Assembly: GCA_023410025.1 (NCBI GenBank)
Contig: JAEYQM010000078.1
Span: forward strand, 1 to 24,051
Source of the DNA: Bacillota bacterium
Lineage (GTDB): Bacteria; Bacillota_I; Bacilli_A; ML615J-28; CAG-698
Length of the DNA: 24,051 nt
Direction of reading: 5' to 3'
Part shown: piece after piece, positions 1-8,041 of the stretch
Position numbering within the stretch: the first letter of the stretch is position 1
Layout: every line of letters begins with the position of its first letter
The notes under the pieces: model-generated
Told to the model about the DNA's origin: nothing
What the model saw: the letters and a program-made list of their open reading frames with translations, nothing else
Database searches by the model: none
Program-made: the position numbers and the translations under genes

Positions 1-272
1 ATACTACTTTCAAGATATTCATAAAATGAATCACTATCTTTTAAGTAAGTATAAGAAGTTAGACTTATATTAGCATGTTCATCACTATCTAAGATTGAAT
101 TATTTAAAATAATATCCATTTTTAATAAATCATTATTTGGTGATTTAATATCATTTAAAATTTTTAATTTTTCTTCATTTGTTAGGTTTTTATTTACAAA
201 GTTATTTTTCTTAGTGCATCCACTAAGGATTATTATGAGTAAAGAAAATACGAAAATTACTATTTTTTTCAT
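1..272 (-). CDS. Lipoprotein, 5' part only (runs off the window)
   Basis: The frame starts at ATG 272-270 and stays open to base 1, giving about 90 residues of an N-terminal fragment. The start is supported by a GGAGG ribosome binding site just upstream and by a good promoter (298-326). The protein opens with a lipoprotein signal: basic MKK, a hydrophobic stretch, then the lipobox LSGC with Cys at residue 19. It is therefore expected to be exported and lipid-anchored on the outer face of the membrane. The remainder is hydrophilic and Asn/Asp/Ser-rich, with no domain I recognise in the visible part. It follows nrdB on the same strand, but its own promoter lies in the 61-base gap, so it is probably a separate transcription unit. 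Its function is unknown. Confidence 0.85.
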   Translation of the reverse strand, partial: MKKIVIFVFSLLIIILSGCTKKNNFVNKNLTNEEKLKILNDIKSPNNDLLKMDIILNNSILDSDEHANISLTSYTYLKDSDSFYEYLESS

Positions 273-297
273 TTTAACCTCCACCGGATACATTCAT

Positions 298-326
298 ATT
301 ATATTACTTTATAAATAAATTATCAA
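298..326 (-). promoter_or_regulatory. Promoter of the lipoprotein gene
   Basis: On the minus strand, TTGATA (321-326) and TATAAT (298-303) are separated by 17 bases. The predicted transcript starts about 20 bases before the lipoprotein start codon. It lies in the gap between nrdB and the lipoprotein gene. Confidence 0.65.
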
Positions 327-333
327 TAAATTT

Positions 334-1377
334 TTATAGATCATCAACTAATGCTGAACTTTTTGCGTATGCTGTACTTTTTGCTTCAAAGAAGTCAGTT
401 TTAATAAGGTTAGCATTGCTATATTGTCTTATCCAAATCATTGATTCAGGTTCTGTTTCATATCCTTCATATAATGGTTCAAATCCTAATCCACGACATC
501 TTAAGTTTCCTAAATAACGAATATAGTCAGTTACCATTTCTTTATTTAATCCTGGAATATTATCCCCTATTACATAATGACCCCATGCAATTTCTTGTTC
601 TACGCCTTCTTTAATCATGTTTCTATAGATTTCAATCTTATCTTCAGTAAATAATTCAGGCATTTCTTTTTTAAGTTCTAATAAAATATTTCTAAATAAC
701 CATAAATGAGTATTTTCATCTCTATTGATATATCTTATTTCTTGAGCAGAACCTAACATTTTATTATTTCTACCCAAATTATAGAAAAACATAAATCCGC
801 TATAAAAATATACACCCTCTAATATATAATTAGCAATACAAGTCTTTACAAGTGAAAATTTATCTTTCTTTTCTTGGAATTCATTATATAAATCACCAAT
901 GAATTTATTTCTTCTTAATAGATGTTCATCATCACGCCATTGATATAAGATATTATTTCTTTCATCTGGTGAACAAATAGTATCTAACATATATCCATAA
1001 CTTTGTGAGTGTAATGCTTCTTGGAATGTTTGAATATTAATACATAGATTAACTTCATTGGCTGTAATGTATGAAGCTAAACTTGGTAAATTGGCAGTTT
1101 GAATACTATCTAAGAAAATTAAGAAAGATAATATTTTATCATAAGCTGTTTTTTCTTCTTTTGAAAGTTTTCTATAGTCAGCAACATCGGAATTTAAATT
1201 GATTTCTTCAGGTACCCAGAAATTATTCATTGCTTGTCTATACCATTCACTTACCCAACTATACTTCATATTATTGAAGTCATTTAGATTAGTTGTGTTT
1301 CCACCAACTATTTGTCTTTTTACTATCTCAATATCCCCATCAGGATTAAATAATTGTTTTCTCTTTAGTTCTTCCAT
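334..1377 (-). CDS. nrdB: Ribonucleoside-diphosphate reductase, small (beta) subunit
   Basis: This is the radical-generating R2 subunit of an oxygen-dependent class I ribonucleotide reductase. It supplies the radical used by NrdA to make deoxyribonucleotides in the cytoplasm. The 347 residues have the family's usual length. All metal ligands are in place: Asp90, Glu120 and His123 (in EALHSQSY), Glu187, Glu221 and His224 (in RDENTH). Tyr127 sits at the E. coli Tyr122 position, so a tyrosyl-radical enzyme is expected rather than a Tyr-less variant. The acidic C-terminal tail ending VDDL fits the peptide that docks into NrdA. It lies 9 bases downstream of nrdA with a GGAGGG ribosome binding site, so the two are co-transcribed. 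Whether the metal is iron or manganese cannot be read from sequence, and no nrdI is present in this window. Confidence 0.97.
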   Translation of the reverse strand: MEELKRKQLFNPDGDIEIVKRQIVGGNTTNLNDFNNMKYSWVSEWYRQAMNNFWVPEEINLNSDVADYRKLSKEEKTAYDKILSFLIFLDSIQTANLPSLASYITANEVNLCINIQTFQEALHSQSYGYMLDTICSPDERNNILYQWRDDEHLLRRNKFIGDLYNEFQEKKDKFSLVKTCIANYILEGVYFYSGFMFFYNLGRNNKMLGSAQEIRYINRDENTHLWLFRNILLELKKEMPELFTEDKIEIYRNMIKEGVEQEIAWGHYVIGDNIPGLNKEMVTDYIRYLGNLRCRGLGFEPLYEGYETEPESMIWIRQYSNANLIKTDFFEAKSTAYAKSSALVDDL

Positions 1378-1386
1378 ATTTCCCTC

Positions 1387-3903
1387 CTATGATGAACATG
1401 CTTCGCATTCATCTACTTCTAAAGCTTTACTACGAATATAATATAATGTTTTTACTTCTTTTTCCCAGGCTAAGATATATAAATCAAGAATCATTCTAAA
1501 TGTATAATCATTTGTAATATAAATATTTAGTGATTGTGCTTGATCGACATGTCTACTTCTTATACCACAGGCTTTAATAGTCCATTCATGATTGATTGTA
1601 TGAGCTGATTTATATAACCAGTAGTTTTGATCATTTAAATCTGGTGCTACACGAGGAACTAATCCGGTTTTCTTTTCTTCTAAAAAGAATTTTTGCATGA
1701 TTGGATCAAGTCCAGCTGTAGTTCCAGCAATTATTGAAGTTGATGAAGTAGGAGCAATAGCGATTAAATAGCCATTTCTCATTCCATTTATTCTAACTTC
1801 TTCTTTTAGTTTAAGCCATTTAGGTGAATTATAGTTTCTAATATTAAAATATTTACCATTATCCCAATCAGACCCAGTAAAATATGGGTATTTTCCTTTT
1901 TCTTTGGCTATTTCCATACTTCCTTCAATGGCTGCATAATTTATTATTTCAAATACTTTATCAACATAATCTAAATGAGTTTGACTCTCCCAACTTATTA
2001 AGTTCTTTGCAAGCATATGATGATATCCACTTACACCAAGTCCAACTGGACGATATCTTGAATTTGTAACCTCAGCATATGGTAGTGGATAATAGTTTAA
2101 ATCGATTACATTATCTAAGGCTCTAATTGTTGTTTTCACAACATCACTTAAATATGCTTCATCATTTGTATCAATATTACCTAATGCTAGGGAAGCAAGA
2201 TTACATACGACAAAGTCCCCTGGTTTTGTCACTTGAACAACAACGGTTTCTCCATCTATTGTTTTAATTTCTCTACTTACTAGACTAATTTCACTCATGT
2301 TTTGAGCAATTTCAGTACATAGATTAGAACAATAGATTATTCCTTTATGTTTATTAGGGTTCATTCTATTTACATGATCTCTATTAAATGTAAATGGAGT
2401 TCCTGTTTCAACACTTGATTTAATTATTAAACGAATTATTTCTTTAATAGGGACAACTTGCCTAGAAATTCTTAAATCATTAATACATTCTTGGTATTTT
2501 CTTTCCCATTCCTCACCATATGAATCTTCTAAGGCATAACCCTTTATTTTTAATACCTCATATGGGTCAAATAAATACCAGTCACCATTAATATTATCTC
2601 TTAGCGTTTTCCAGAATAAATCAGGATAACATACAGCTGGGAAGATATCATGGGCTTTTCTTCTATCATCGCCATTATTGGTTTTAAGTTGTAAGAAGTC
2701 TAGTATATCTTTATGCCATACGTCTAAGTAAACTGCTACTGCCCCTTGGCGTACACCTAATTGGTCAACAGCAATTGCTGTGTCATTTGCTAGTTTTATC
2801 CAACGAATTACTCCACCAGCTACCCCTTTAAACCCTCTAATGCTTGAACCATTACTTCTTACTTTACCAAAGTATAGTCCCATACCTCCACCTAGTTTTG
2901 ATACCTTTGCAAAGTTATCAATACTTCGATAGATTCCGTCTAATGAATCAGGAACAGTATCAATAAAACAACTTGATAATTGGTGGAATGGTTTACGAGA
3001 GTTGGATAGGGTTGGAGTTGCTACTGTAATTTCAAGTTTACTTAAAACATCATAGAATTTCTTTATCCAAGTAAATCTATCTTTTTCTTTCATAGCAAGA
3101 TGTAAAGCTATTCCTAAAAACATCTCTTGAACTGTTTCTAGTGGTTCTAGTTCATGATTATATATTACATATCTTTTAAGTAGTAAATCTAAAGAACTAT
3201 ATGTTAATAAATTATTTCTTTGTTCATCAATTAATTTACTTGCCTTGTTAATGTCATCTTCAGTATAATTTTCAAGGATATACTTTCCGTATAATCCCTT
3301 ATCAGTAAGATATTTAATCTTTTCATATAAATTATTAATGTTTAAATTTATTAATTTTGGTTTTAAGTTTTCTTCAAAAGAAAACATTAAAAGTCTTCCA
3401 GCAATATATTCCCATTTGGGTGCTTCTTGAGTTGTTAATTCAACAGCTGCTTTAATCATTAAATCAAGTTTTTCATTTACTGTCATATTAGGTTTTTTAA
3501 ATGACATATATTTTTGATATAAATGTTTTAAATCATAATTATCTTCATGGAAGTCATGAATAATTTGGCGAAGGACTGGCTTTATTGATTGTAATTCTAA
3601 ATCTTTGATTATATTATCCCTATAATCACGTTTATGACTTTGGCGATCTCTATATAGAATATATGATTTCATCACTTCGTAATGTTGGTTTTCCATTAAT
3701 GTCTTTTCAACAAGATCCTGAATATCTTCAATTGTAATACTATCAACTTTTAGTAATTTAATTTTTTCCTCAACAATATTTGTTAATTCTAATACAATAC
3801 TGTTATTTTCTATCCCTACACTTTTAAATGCTTTAAAGATTGCATTATATATTTTTTCGTTTGTATACATTTCTTCATGTCCATTACGTTTTATTACTTT
3901 CAT
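1387..3903 (-). CDS. nrdA: Ribonucleoside-diphosphate reductase, large (alpha) subunit
   Basis: This is the catalytic and allosteric subunit that reduces ribonucleoside diphosphates. Residues 1 to about 90 form an ATP-cone (start MKVIKRNGHEEMY), the overall activity site. The catalytic residues are visible: Cys312 (QLSSC) and Cys567 (FVVCNLASL) as the redox pair, Asn527-x-Cys529-x-Glu531 (NLCTE) with the thiyl-radical Cys, and the Tyr821-Tyr822 radical-transfer pair in LYYIRS. The C-terminal CEAC (833-836) is the swinging dithiol reloaded by thioredoxin or glutaredoxin. At 838 residues it is somewhat longer than E. coli NrdA. A GGGGAGG site precedes the ATG and nrdB follows after 9 bases. I saw no paired NrdR boxes in the upstream gap. 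Confidence 0.97.
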   Translation of the reverse strand: MKVIKRNGHEEMYTNEKIYNAIFKAFKSVGIENNSIVLELTNIVEEKIKLLKVDSITIEDIQDLVEKTLMENQHYEVMKSYILYRDRQSHKRDYRDNIIKDLELQSIKPVLRQIIHDFHEDNYDLKHLYQKYMSFKKPNMTVNEKLDLMIKAAVELTTQEAPKWEYIAGRLLMFSFEENLKPKLINLNINNLYEKIKYLTDKGLYGKYILENYTEDDINKASKLIDEQRNNLLTYSSLDLLLKRYVIYNHELEPLETVQEMFLGIALHLAMKEKDRFTWIKKFYDVLSKLEITVATPTLSNSRKPFHQLSSCFIDTVPDSLDGIYRSIDNFAKVSKLGGGMGLYFGKVRSNGSSIRGFKGVAGGVIRWIKLANDTAIAVDQLGVRQGAVAVYLDVWHKDILDFLQLKTNNGDDRRKAHDIFPAVCYPDLFWKTLRDNINGDWYLFDPYEVLKIKGYALEDSYGEEWERKYQECINDLRISRQVVPIKEIIRLIIKSSVETGTPFTFNRDHVNRMNPNKHKGIIYCSNLCTEIAQNMSEISLVSREIKTIDGETVVVQVTKPGDFVVCNLASLALGNIDTNDEAYLSDVVKTTIRALDNVIDLNYYPLPYAEVTNSRYRPVGLGVSGYHHMLAKNLISWESQTHLDYVDKVFEIINYAAIEGSMEIAKEKGKYPYFTGSDWDNGKYFNIRNYNSPKWLKLKEEVRINGMRNGYLIAIAPTSSTSIIAGTTAGLDPIMQKFFLEEKKTGLVPRVAPDLNDQNYWLYKSAHTINHEWTIKACGIRSRHVDQAQSLNIYITNDYTFRMILDLYILAWEKEVKTLYYIRSKALEVDECEACSS

Positions 3904-3924
3904 ATTTCCTCCCCAGTTTTTTTT

Positions 3925-3952
3925 ATTATACCATATAAATTAAAAATGCAAA
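3925..3952 (-). promoter_or_regulatory. Promoter of nrdAB
   Basis: On the minus strand, TGGTATAAT is an extended -10 (TATAAT at 3925-3930, TG at 3932-3933). A weak -35, TTTGCA, lies at 3947-3952 with a 16-base spacer. It sits about 20 bases before the nrdA start codon and after the dps terminator. Confidence 0.6.
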
Positions 3953-3990
3953 TTCAATTAACTATTTTAATTTAAAATCTATTTTAAGAT

Positions 3991-4034
3991 AAAAAGAAAA
4001 CTTCTAAAAAGGATTAAATCCTATTTAGAAGTTT
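3991..4034 (-). terminator. Intrinsic terminator of dps
   Basis: An 18-base inverted repeat (3998-4015 against 4017-4034, one mismatch) is followed on the minus strand by a T-rich run (3991-3997). It lies directly after the dps stop codon and separates dps from nrdAB. Confidence 0.85.
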
Positions 4035-4045
4035 ATCCAAATTTA

Positions 4046-4480
4046 CTATTTTAAAACTGATTTAAGCATCCATAAATGTTTTTGAAGATCAGCTACCATA
4101 CCAATTAAGATATCAGCAGTTACTTCATCACTTAAATCTTGTGCTAATTTGATTCCTTCTGTCATTTCTTTTTCTAATAATTTAAAGTCAGATATAACTG
4201 ATTCAATCATTGCTACCATAGTTTCAGTTCCTGTTGCTTCTTTAATTGTCGCAACTTGTAAGAATTCTTTTAATGTAGCTACTGGTTTTTCTTCTAACAT
4301 TAAAACTCTTTCAGCAACTACGTCAAATTTTTCTGTTACTTCATCATATAAGTTTTCAAATAATTGATGTAATTGATAAAATTGTGGTCCTTTTACTAAC
4401 CAATGGAAATTGTGTAATTTCACATAAAGTACACCTAAATTGGCTACTTGACGATTTAATAACTCAACTAATTTTTTCAT
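4046..4480 (-). CDS. dps: Dps/ferritin-like DNA-starvation and iron-storage protein
   Basis: The 144-residue protein belongs to the Dps miniferritin family. These form dodecamers that oxidise Fe(II) with hydrogen peroxide and store the iron, limiting Fenton damage, and some bind DNA. The inter-subunit ferroxidase ligands appear at the family spacing: His26, His38, Glu42, Asp53 and Glu57 (HW near 26, then FDVVAER). There is no Lys-rich N-terminal tail, so DNA binding by a tail is not suggested. An AGGAGGT ribosome binding site and a good promoter (4506-4534) make it a single-gene unit. Its position among nrdAB, ahpCF and an aldehyde dehydrogenase fits an oxidative-stress role. I found no convincing PerR box, although an imperfect AT palindrome lies between the -35 and -10. 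Confidence 0.95.
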   Translation of the reverse strand: MKKLVELLNRQVANLGVLYVKLHNFHWLVKGPQFYQLHQLFENLYDEVTEKFDVVAERVLMLEEKPVATLKEFLQVATIKEATGTETMVAMIESVISDFKLLEKEMTEGIKLAQDLSDEVTADILIGMVADLQKHLWMLKSVLK

Positions 4481-4505
4481 AATTATACCTCCTACGTATG
4501 AATTT

Positions 4506-4534
4506 ATTATATCAAAAATTTAAATATTTTGCAA
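4506..4534 (-). promoter_or_regulatory. Promoter of dps
   Basis: On the minus strand, TTGCAA (4529-4534) and TATAAT (4506-4511) are separated by exactly 17 bases. The spacer contains an imperfect palindrome (CAAAA...TTTTG arms) that might bind a regulator, but the site resembles no consensus I know. Confidence 0.75.
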
Positions 4535-4543
4535 CGCTAATGC

Positions 4544-5902
4544 TTATTTGAAAAATCTTTTTAAGATTTTTATATCTTTAGTATATGGAGGATAACGTAA
4601 ATTTATATCTAATTTATTTGATTTTTTTAAAACACTTTTTAAATGTGTAAATGTATCAAAGCTAAATTTACCATGGTATCCACCCATACCACTGTTGCCT
4701 ATTCCACCAAATGGCATATATGGAGTTGCTAAGTGGACAATTACATCATTAATGCAACCGCCACCATAATTTAGTTCTCTTATCACCTTTTTCTCTACTT
4801 CTTCATTTTCCGTAAATAAATATAGGGCAAGAGGTCTTGGTTTGTTTTGAAGTAATTTAATAGTTTCATCTAAGTTCTTATAAGTAATAATTGGAAGTAC
4901 TGGACCAAAGATTTCTTCACTCATGACTAAATCATTAAAGTCTGCACTTACTATAGTTGGTGATATAACTTGATCTTTAGTTTTTCCACCATATATTACT
5001 TTATCTTGTTCAATTAAACCTAAGACTCTATCAAAATGGTGTTTTGTAATCATTTTTGGGAATAGTCCTTTTTCAAAACTATCTTCATATAAGTTATGAA
5101 CATGAACTGATAAATAATTTATGAATTCTTCTTTTACCGTTTCATCAACTAATATATAATCTGGGGCTACACAGGTTTGCCCAGCATTAACAAATTTACC
5201 CCAAGCAATTCTTTTTGCAGCTAGGTTTAAATTTGCATCCTTATCAACAATACAAGGACTTTTTCCACCAAGTTCTAGACTAATTGGTGTAAGATGGACA
5301 CTGGCTTTTTCCATAACCACTTTCCCAACATTAGTACTACCAGTAAAGAAGATATAATCAAATTTTTGATTTAATAATTCGGTATTTTCTTCCCTACCTC
5401 CTAATACTACTGATACATAATTTTCATTAAAAGTATCTTTAATAATTTTTTCAATAACAAGTGAAGTATTTGGTGAATAATTTGATGGTTTTAAAATTAC
5501 GGTATTTCCCGCTGCTATTGCCCCAATTAATGGAGCAATTGTTAGATAGAATGGATAATTCCATGGACTCATTATAAGAATTACTCCATATGGTTCTTTG
5601 TAGATTAGGCTTTTTCCTGGAAATTGAGTTATTGGTGTTTTAACTTTAGTTGGTTTTGCCCATTTCATAAAGTTATTGGAAATATATTTAATTTCATCTA
5701 AGACCATACAAAATTCAGTCATAAAGGCTTCATATGGGGTTTTATTTAAATCCTTATTTAAAGCCTCTAATACTTCATTTTCATATTTAGAAATTGCTTC
5801 TTTTAATTTATTTAAAGAATGCATTCTAAAATCTAAATCTTTAGTATAACCACTATTATAAAAATCTCGAGCATTATTTACTTTTAATTTAATTTGATTC
5901 AT
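4544..5902 (-). CDS. NAD(P)-dependent aldehyde dehydrogenase (class 3-like)
   Basis: This 452-residue member of the aldehyde dehydrogenase superfamily oxidises aldehydes to acids with NAD(P). It has the short N-terminus and hydrophobic C-terminus typical of class 3/fatty-aldehyde types (B. subtilis YwdH-like). Visible features are the SPWNYPF cofactor-site motif, FTGSTNVGK (Rossmann loop), the general-base Glu210 in LELGGKSP and the nucleophile Cys244 in GQTCVAPD, plus the late EEIFGPVLP motif. The ATG at 5902-5900 is chosen because a GGAG sits about 8 bases before it. An in-frame ATG 12 bases upstream would overlap that ribosome binding site. It is monocistronic between dps and the DUF2971 unit. 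The substrate is unknown; membrane-lipid or metabolic aldehydes are plausible. Confidence 0.93.
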   Translation of the reverse strand: MNQIKLKVNNARDFYNSGYTKDLDFRMHSLNKLKEAISKYENEVLEALNKDLNKTPYEAFMTEFCMVLDEIKYISNNFMKWAKPTKVKTPITQFPGKSLIYKEPYGVILIMSPWNYPFYLTIAPLIGAIAAGNTVILKPSNYSPNTSLVIEKIIKDTFNENYVSVVLGGREENTELLNQKFDYIFFTGSTNVGKVVMEKASVHLTPISLELGGKSPCIVDKDANLNLAAKRIAWGKFVNAGQTCVAPDYILVDETVKEEFINYLSVHVHNLYEDSFEKGLFPKMITKHHFDRVLGLIEQDKVIYGGKTKDQVISPTIVSADFNDLVMSEEIFGPVLPIITYKNLDETIKLLQNKPRPLALYLFTENEEVEKKVIRELNYGGGCINDVIVHLATPYMPFGGIGNSGMGGYHGKFSFDTFTHLKSVLKKSNKLDINLRYPPYTKDIKILKRFFK

Positions 5903-5930
5903 AATTATCTCCATATTTTATAGTATATAT

Positions 5931-5960
5931 AATCTTTTATTTTTTATAAATAAAAAGATT
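5931..5960. repeat. AT-only inverted repeat in the aldehyde dehydrogenase leader
   Basis: AATCTTTTATTT (5931-5942) can pair with AAATAAAAAGATT (5948-5960), with one bulge. It lies between the probable promoter and the start codon on the minus strand. It may be only a weak AT hairpin. Confidence 0.35.
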
Positions 5961-5978
5961 TCCTAATATTATATAAAT

Positions 5979-5987
5979 ATTATATCA
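5979..5987 (-). promoter_or_regulatory. Extended -10 promoter, aldehyde dehydrogenase gene
   Basis: On the minus strand, TGATATAAT is an extended -10 about 80 bases before the start codon. No good -35 is visible, and a second TATAAT follows closely downstream. Confidence 0.4.
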
Positions 5988-6038
5988 TAAAAATTAATTT
6001 AATGTATTAAGTGTGTTCATACTATAAATGAAAACTTT

Positions 6039-6083
6039 TTAAAAAAGGAATACTTACAATTCTTAATAGAACTTCTAGTATTC
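6039..6083 (-). terminator. Terminator of the DUF2971 unit
   Basis: On the minus strand, GAATACT and AGTATTC (6077-6083 and 6048-6054) form the outer stem, an inner stem is possible, and a T-run follows (6041-6046). It begins about 30 bases after the stop of the gene at 6115-7197. Confidence 0.65.
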
Positions 6084-6114
6084 ACTTTATTTGTATATTC
6101 ATTTATTTTCATAA

Positions 6115-7197
6115 TTAACTTAAAGGATATATTTTTTCATACCAAAATTTAGATATTAAATTATTAAATTTTTGTTGATGCACTTCAAATTTATATTTTT
6201 TTGCAAGATTTATTATACGCGCCTTATTCCTTGGTTTTATATCTTTACCTAAAATAATCCTACTAATAAAAGGGAAATTGAATTTTCTATTTTCTATACT
6301 TTCTTTTTTCTTGTAAAACCTCCATTCTCTTTCCTGACTATATGTAATGTCTTTAGTTCTAGCATGTAAATGCATTAATACATCTAACTCATTAAGTTTA
6401 TTTGTATCCAGTTTTTCTCCGCAGTACTTATTTTTAGCCATTTGAAATAAATCTACAAAATTAATGCTTCTTTTATCTCCATATAGCATTGGAGCAAAAC
6501 CAAATAAAATTTCTTTTATATTTTTTTTAATTTCTTCATTAAAATCATATTCTATACAATAACCAGTATATTTTTCTGCATAGGTTTCCCAAAGATTGTT
6601 ATTTTCATAGGAATTAGTAAAACATGTAACATAATAAGTATCTCTAATATTTGATACTCTATTATAAAAGTCTTGATATTGTTGTTCGGAAAGCGTCTTG
6701 AAGGCCTCTGATCCAATCAATAATTCTAGTTTAGAAATAAATAAATTAACTTGATCTTTTTTTACACCCTTAGATAATAGTATTTGCCTAACTTTATCAT
6801 AATTAACAATTGACGAATCATCATAAATTTTTTGTTTAAATTCAAAAACAATTTTCTTGTTTGTATTAATATCAGAATATACATTTCCGTATTTTGTTTT
6901 AGAACTTTTATTTTTCATAATATATGGTGCCCATTCAAGGAATATTTCAGCAACATCGGCTTTATTATTTTCAAAATTAAATTTTATTGTTGAATCAGCC
7001 GCATCCGAAAATTCACTTGGAATTGAAAGTCTAATATAACTTTGATCTATACTTTCAAAGTTATAATTATTACATTTCCTAAATCTATATAGTTTATCTG
7101 GAAAACTATCAATATATTTATCCTTAAACTTCTCATTTTTGATTTGGCCTAAAAAATGTTTTAAATAATCTTTTAAAAAAACTTCATCATAATTCAT
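6115..7197 (-). CDS. DUF2971-family protein
   Basis: The 360-residue protein matches the DUF2971 pattern: an N-terminal LYRFRK motif (36-41), a PSEFSDAAD segment (60-68) where the family usually has a FNDPFD-like motif, a mid-protein TCFT, then LWETYAEKYTGYCIEYDF (202-219), and a late EREWRFY (289-295). I know of no settled biochemical function. The family is scattered across accessory genomic regions. The start is the ATG at 7197-7195, with an AGAGGTGG ribosome binding site 5-6 bases upstream. A GTG three codons earlier lies inside that site and is unlikely. It follows the 101-aa gene by 14 bases and the two form an operon ending at the terminator 6039-6083. No signal peptide or membrane segment is visible, so it is probably cytoplasmic. 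Confidence 0.85.
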   Translation of the reverse strand: MNYDEVFLKDYLKHFLGQIKNEKFKDKYIDSFPDKLYRFRKCNNYNFESIDQSYIRLSIPSEFSDAADSTIKFNFENNKADVAEIFLEWAPYIMKNKSSKTKYGNVYSDINTNKKIVFEFKQKIYDDSSIVNYDKVRQILLSKGVKKDQVNLFISKLELLIGSEAFKTLSEQQYQDFYNRVSNIRDTYYVTCFTNSYENNNLWETYAEKYTGYCIEYDFNEEIKKNIKEILFGFAPMLYGDKRSINFVDLFQMAKNKYCGEKLDTNKLNELDVLMHLHARTKDITYSQEREWRFYKKKESIENRKFNFPFISRIILGKDIKPRNKARIINLAKKYKFEVHQQKFNNLISKFWYEKIYPLS

Positions 7198-7211
7198 TTT
7201 TTCCACCTCTG

Positions 7212-7517
7212 TTACTTCATAGCAATTTCATAAAGTTCTAGTAATTTTGCAGCCATTTTCTTTACATCAAGACCTTTTATCCCAAGAGTATTTGTGTCTA
7301 AATTTCTCTCATTCCTATCTAACACATATTCAAGCCAAACATAATGATATTTTTTTGATTTTTCAATATTCGTTATTCTCATTTCTTTTGTTTGGATACT
7401 TTTCCAAGCTAAATGTTTTTTATCAATAAATTTGTAATACAAATATGATACAAAAAAAGTAACACCAATTCGCCTTAAAATTACACCACCATCAATATTG
7501 TACCCTGGTACATCCAT
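7212..7517 (-). CDS. Small conserved-looking protein of unknown function (101 aa)
   Basis: I do not recognise this gene. The ATG at 7517-7515 is chosen because a GGAGG lies 8 bases before it. An ATG 21 bases upstream would place the ribosome binding site inside the gene. The 101 residues start MDVPGYNIDGG and have a short hydrophobic patch (GVTFFVSYLYY) too polar to be a clear membrane segment. Alternating strands (EMRITNIE, YVWLEYVL, TNTLGIKGLD) precede a C-terminal helix (VKKMAAKLLELYEIA). That layout is reminiscent of a small bacterial PH-like domain, but this is a guess from pattern only. It is the first gene of a two-gene operon with the DUF2971 gene, so the two products probably act together. 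Confidence 0.7.
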   Translation of the reverse strand: MDVPGYNIDGGVILRRIGVTFFVSYLYYKFIDKKHLAWKSIQTKEMRITNIEKSKKYHYVWLEYVLDRNERNLDTNTLGIKGLDVKKMAAKLLELYEIAMK

Positions 7518-7659
7518 TTCCTTTTCCTCCATTATCATTTAAAAAATTATTATTACTAGCTGTTTTATAAAAATGGTAACAGTATTTTAAAGTCTTTGCA
7601 CAAATCAACCTTTTATAATTTATTGATGTTTTTAAAATTAATGAAGTAAGTAGTTTATT

Positions 7660-7725
7660 GCAAAATAAAAGACACAATAATAAACTAGTATATAATAATT
7701 ATATCATACTATTTATTATTGTGTC
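7660..7725 (-). terminator. Long AT-rich hairpin, probable terminator
   Basis: Bases 7671-7725 form one long inverted repeat: the outer 14 bases (GACACAATAATAAA and its complement) are perfect and the inner part pairs with few mismatches. On the minus strand it is followed by TTTTATTTT, so it can end transcription of the small ORF at 7736-7939. Its 55-base length is unusual for a simple terminator. Confidence 0.6.
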
Positions 7726-7735
7726 ATATGTATAT

Positions 7736-7939
7736 TTAAATTTTTTCAATTTCCCTAAATAATCCTCTTCCTTTCTTAGCACATTTTACTAAGCTACTGT
7801 AAATTTCATATACTATATTAAAAAGTTTGAATTCATGAATTAATGACTGTCTCTTATATTTAACTTGCAAAGAATTCTTTGTTATTTTATACATTTTAAC
7901 AAGAGAAGCTTTTTCGATGTTCTTATAATTTCTGCAAAT
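7736..7939 (-). CDS. Small ORF with ATT at the start position (67 aa), possible remnant
   Basis: The minus-strand frame runs from ATT (7939-7937) to TAA (7738-7736). AAGGAGG lies 8 bases before the ATT, the spacing of a normal start, and no ATG, GTG or TTG occurs there in this frame. The frame is also open nine more codons upstream of the ATT. The predicted protein is basic and mostly helical (…KASLVKMYKITKNS… ending REIEKI) with two Cys; I do not recognise it. An internal ATG at codon 16 has no ribosome binding site. A long hairpin with a T-run follows the stop, so the arrangement SD, ORF, terminator is complete. It may be an AUU-started gene, a gene that lost its start, or a 5'-truncated fragment in which the SD match is chance. 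Confidence 0.4.
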   Translation of the reverse strand: MCRNYKNIEKASLVKMYKITKNSLQVKYKRQSLIHEFKLFNIVYEIYSSLVKCAKKGRGLFREIEKI

Positions 7940-8041
7940 ATTGTCTTCCTCCTTAATAAGATTTTTTTATTATAATATATTGATTTAAAAAAAATAATAA
8001 TTTGCTTTATTTTTAAAAATAATTATTAAAAAGCATAATAT

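Noticed and set aside
1199..1441. Plus-strand frames inside nrdB/nrdA, dps, znuC, the Sel1 gene and other minus-strand genes
   Set aside because: They are antisense to well-conserved genes, have no SD and encode nothing recognisable.
3904..3990. Search for paired NrdR boxes upstream of nrdAB
   Set aside because: No ACACNATATNNNGTGT-like repeat was seen; only an extended -10 promoter.
7539..7670. Mobile-element or attachment-site remnant around the DUF2971 unit
   Set aside because: No transposase, integrase, terminal repeats or target duplication were seen; the long hairpin reads as a terminator.
7492..7677. 61-codon minus-strand frame overlapping the start of the 101-aa gene
   Set aside because: It has no ribosome binding site, overlaps the real gene in another frame, and its sequence reads through the base of a hairpin.
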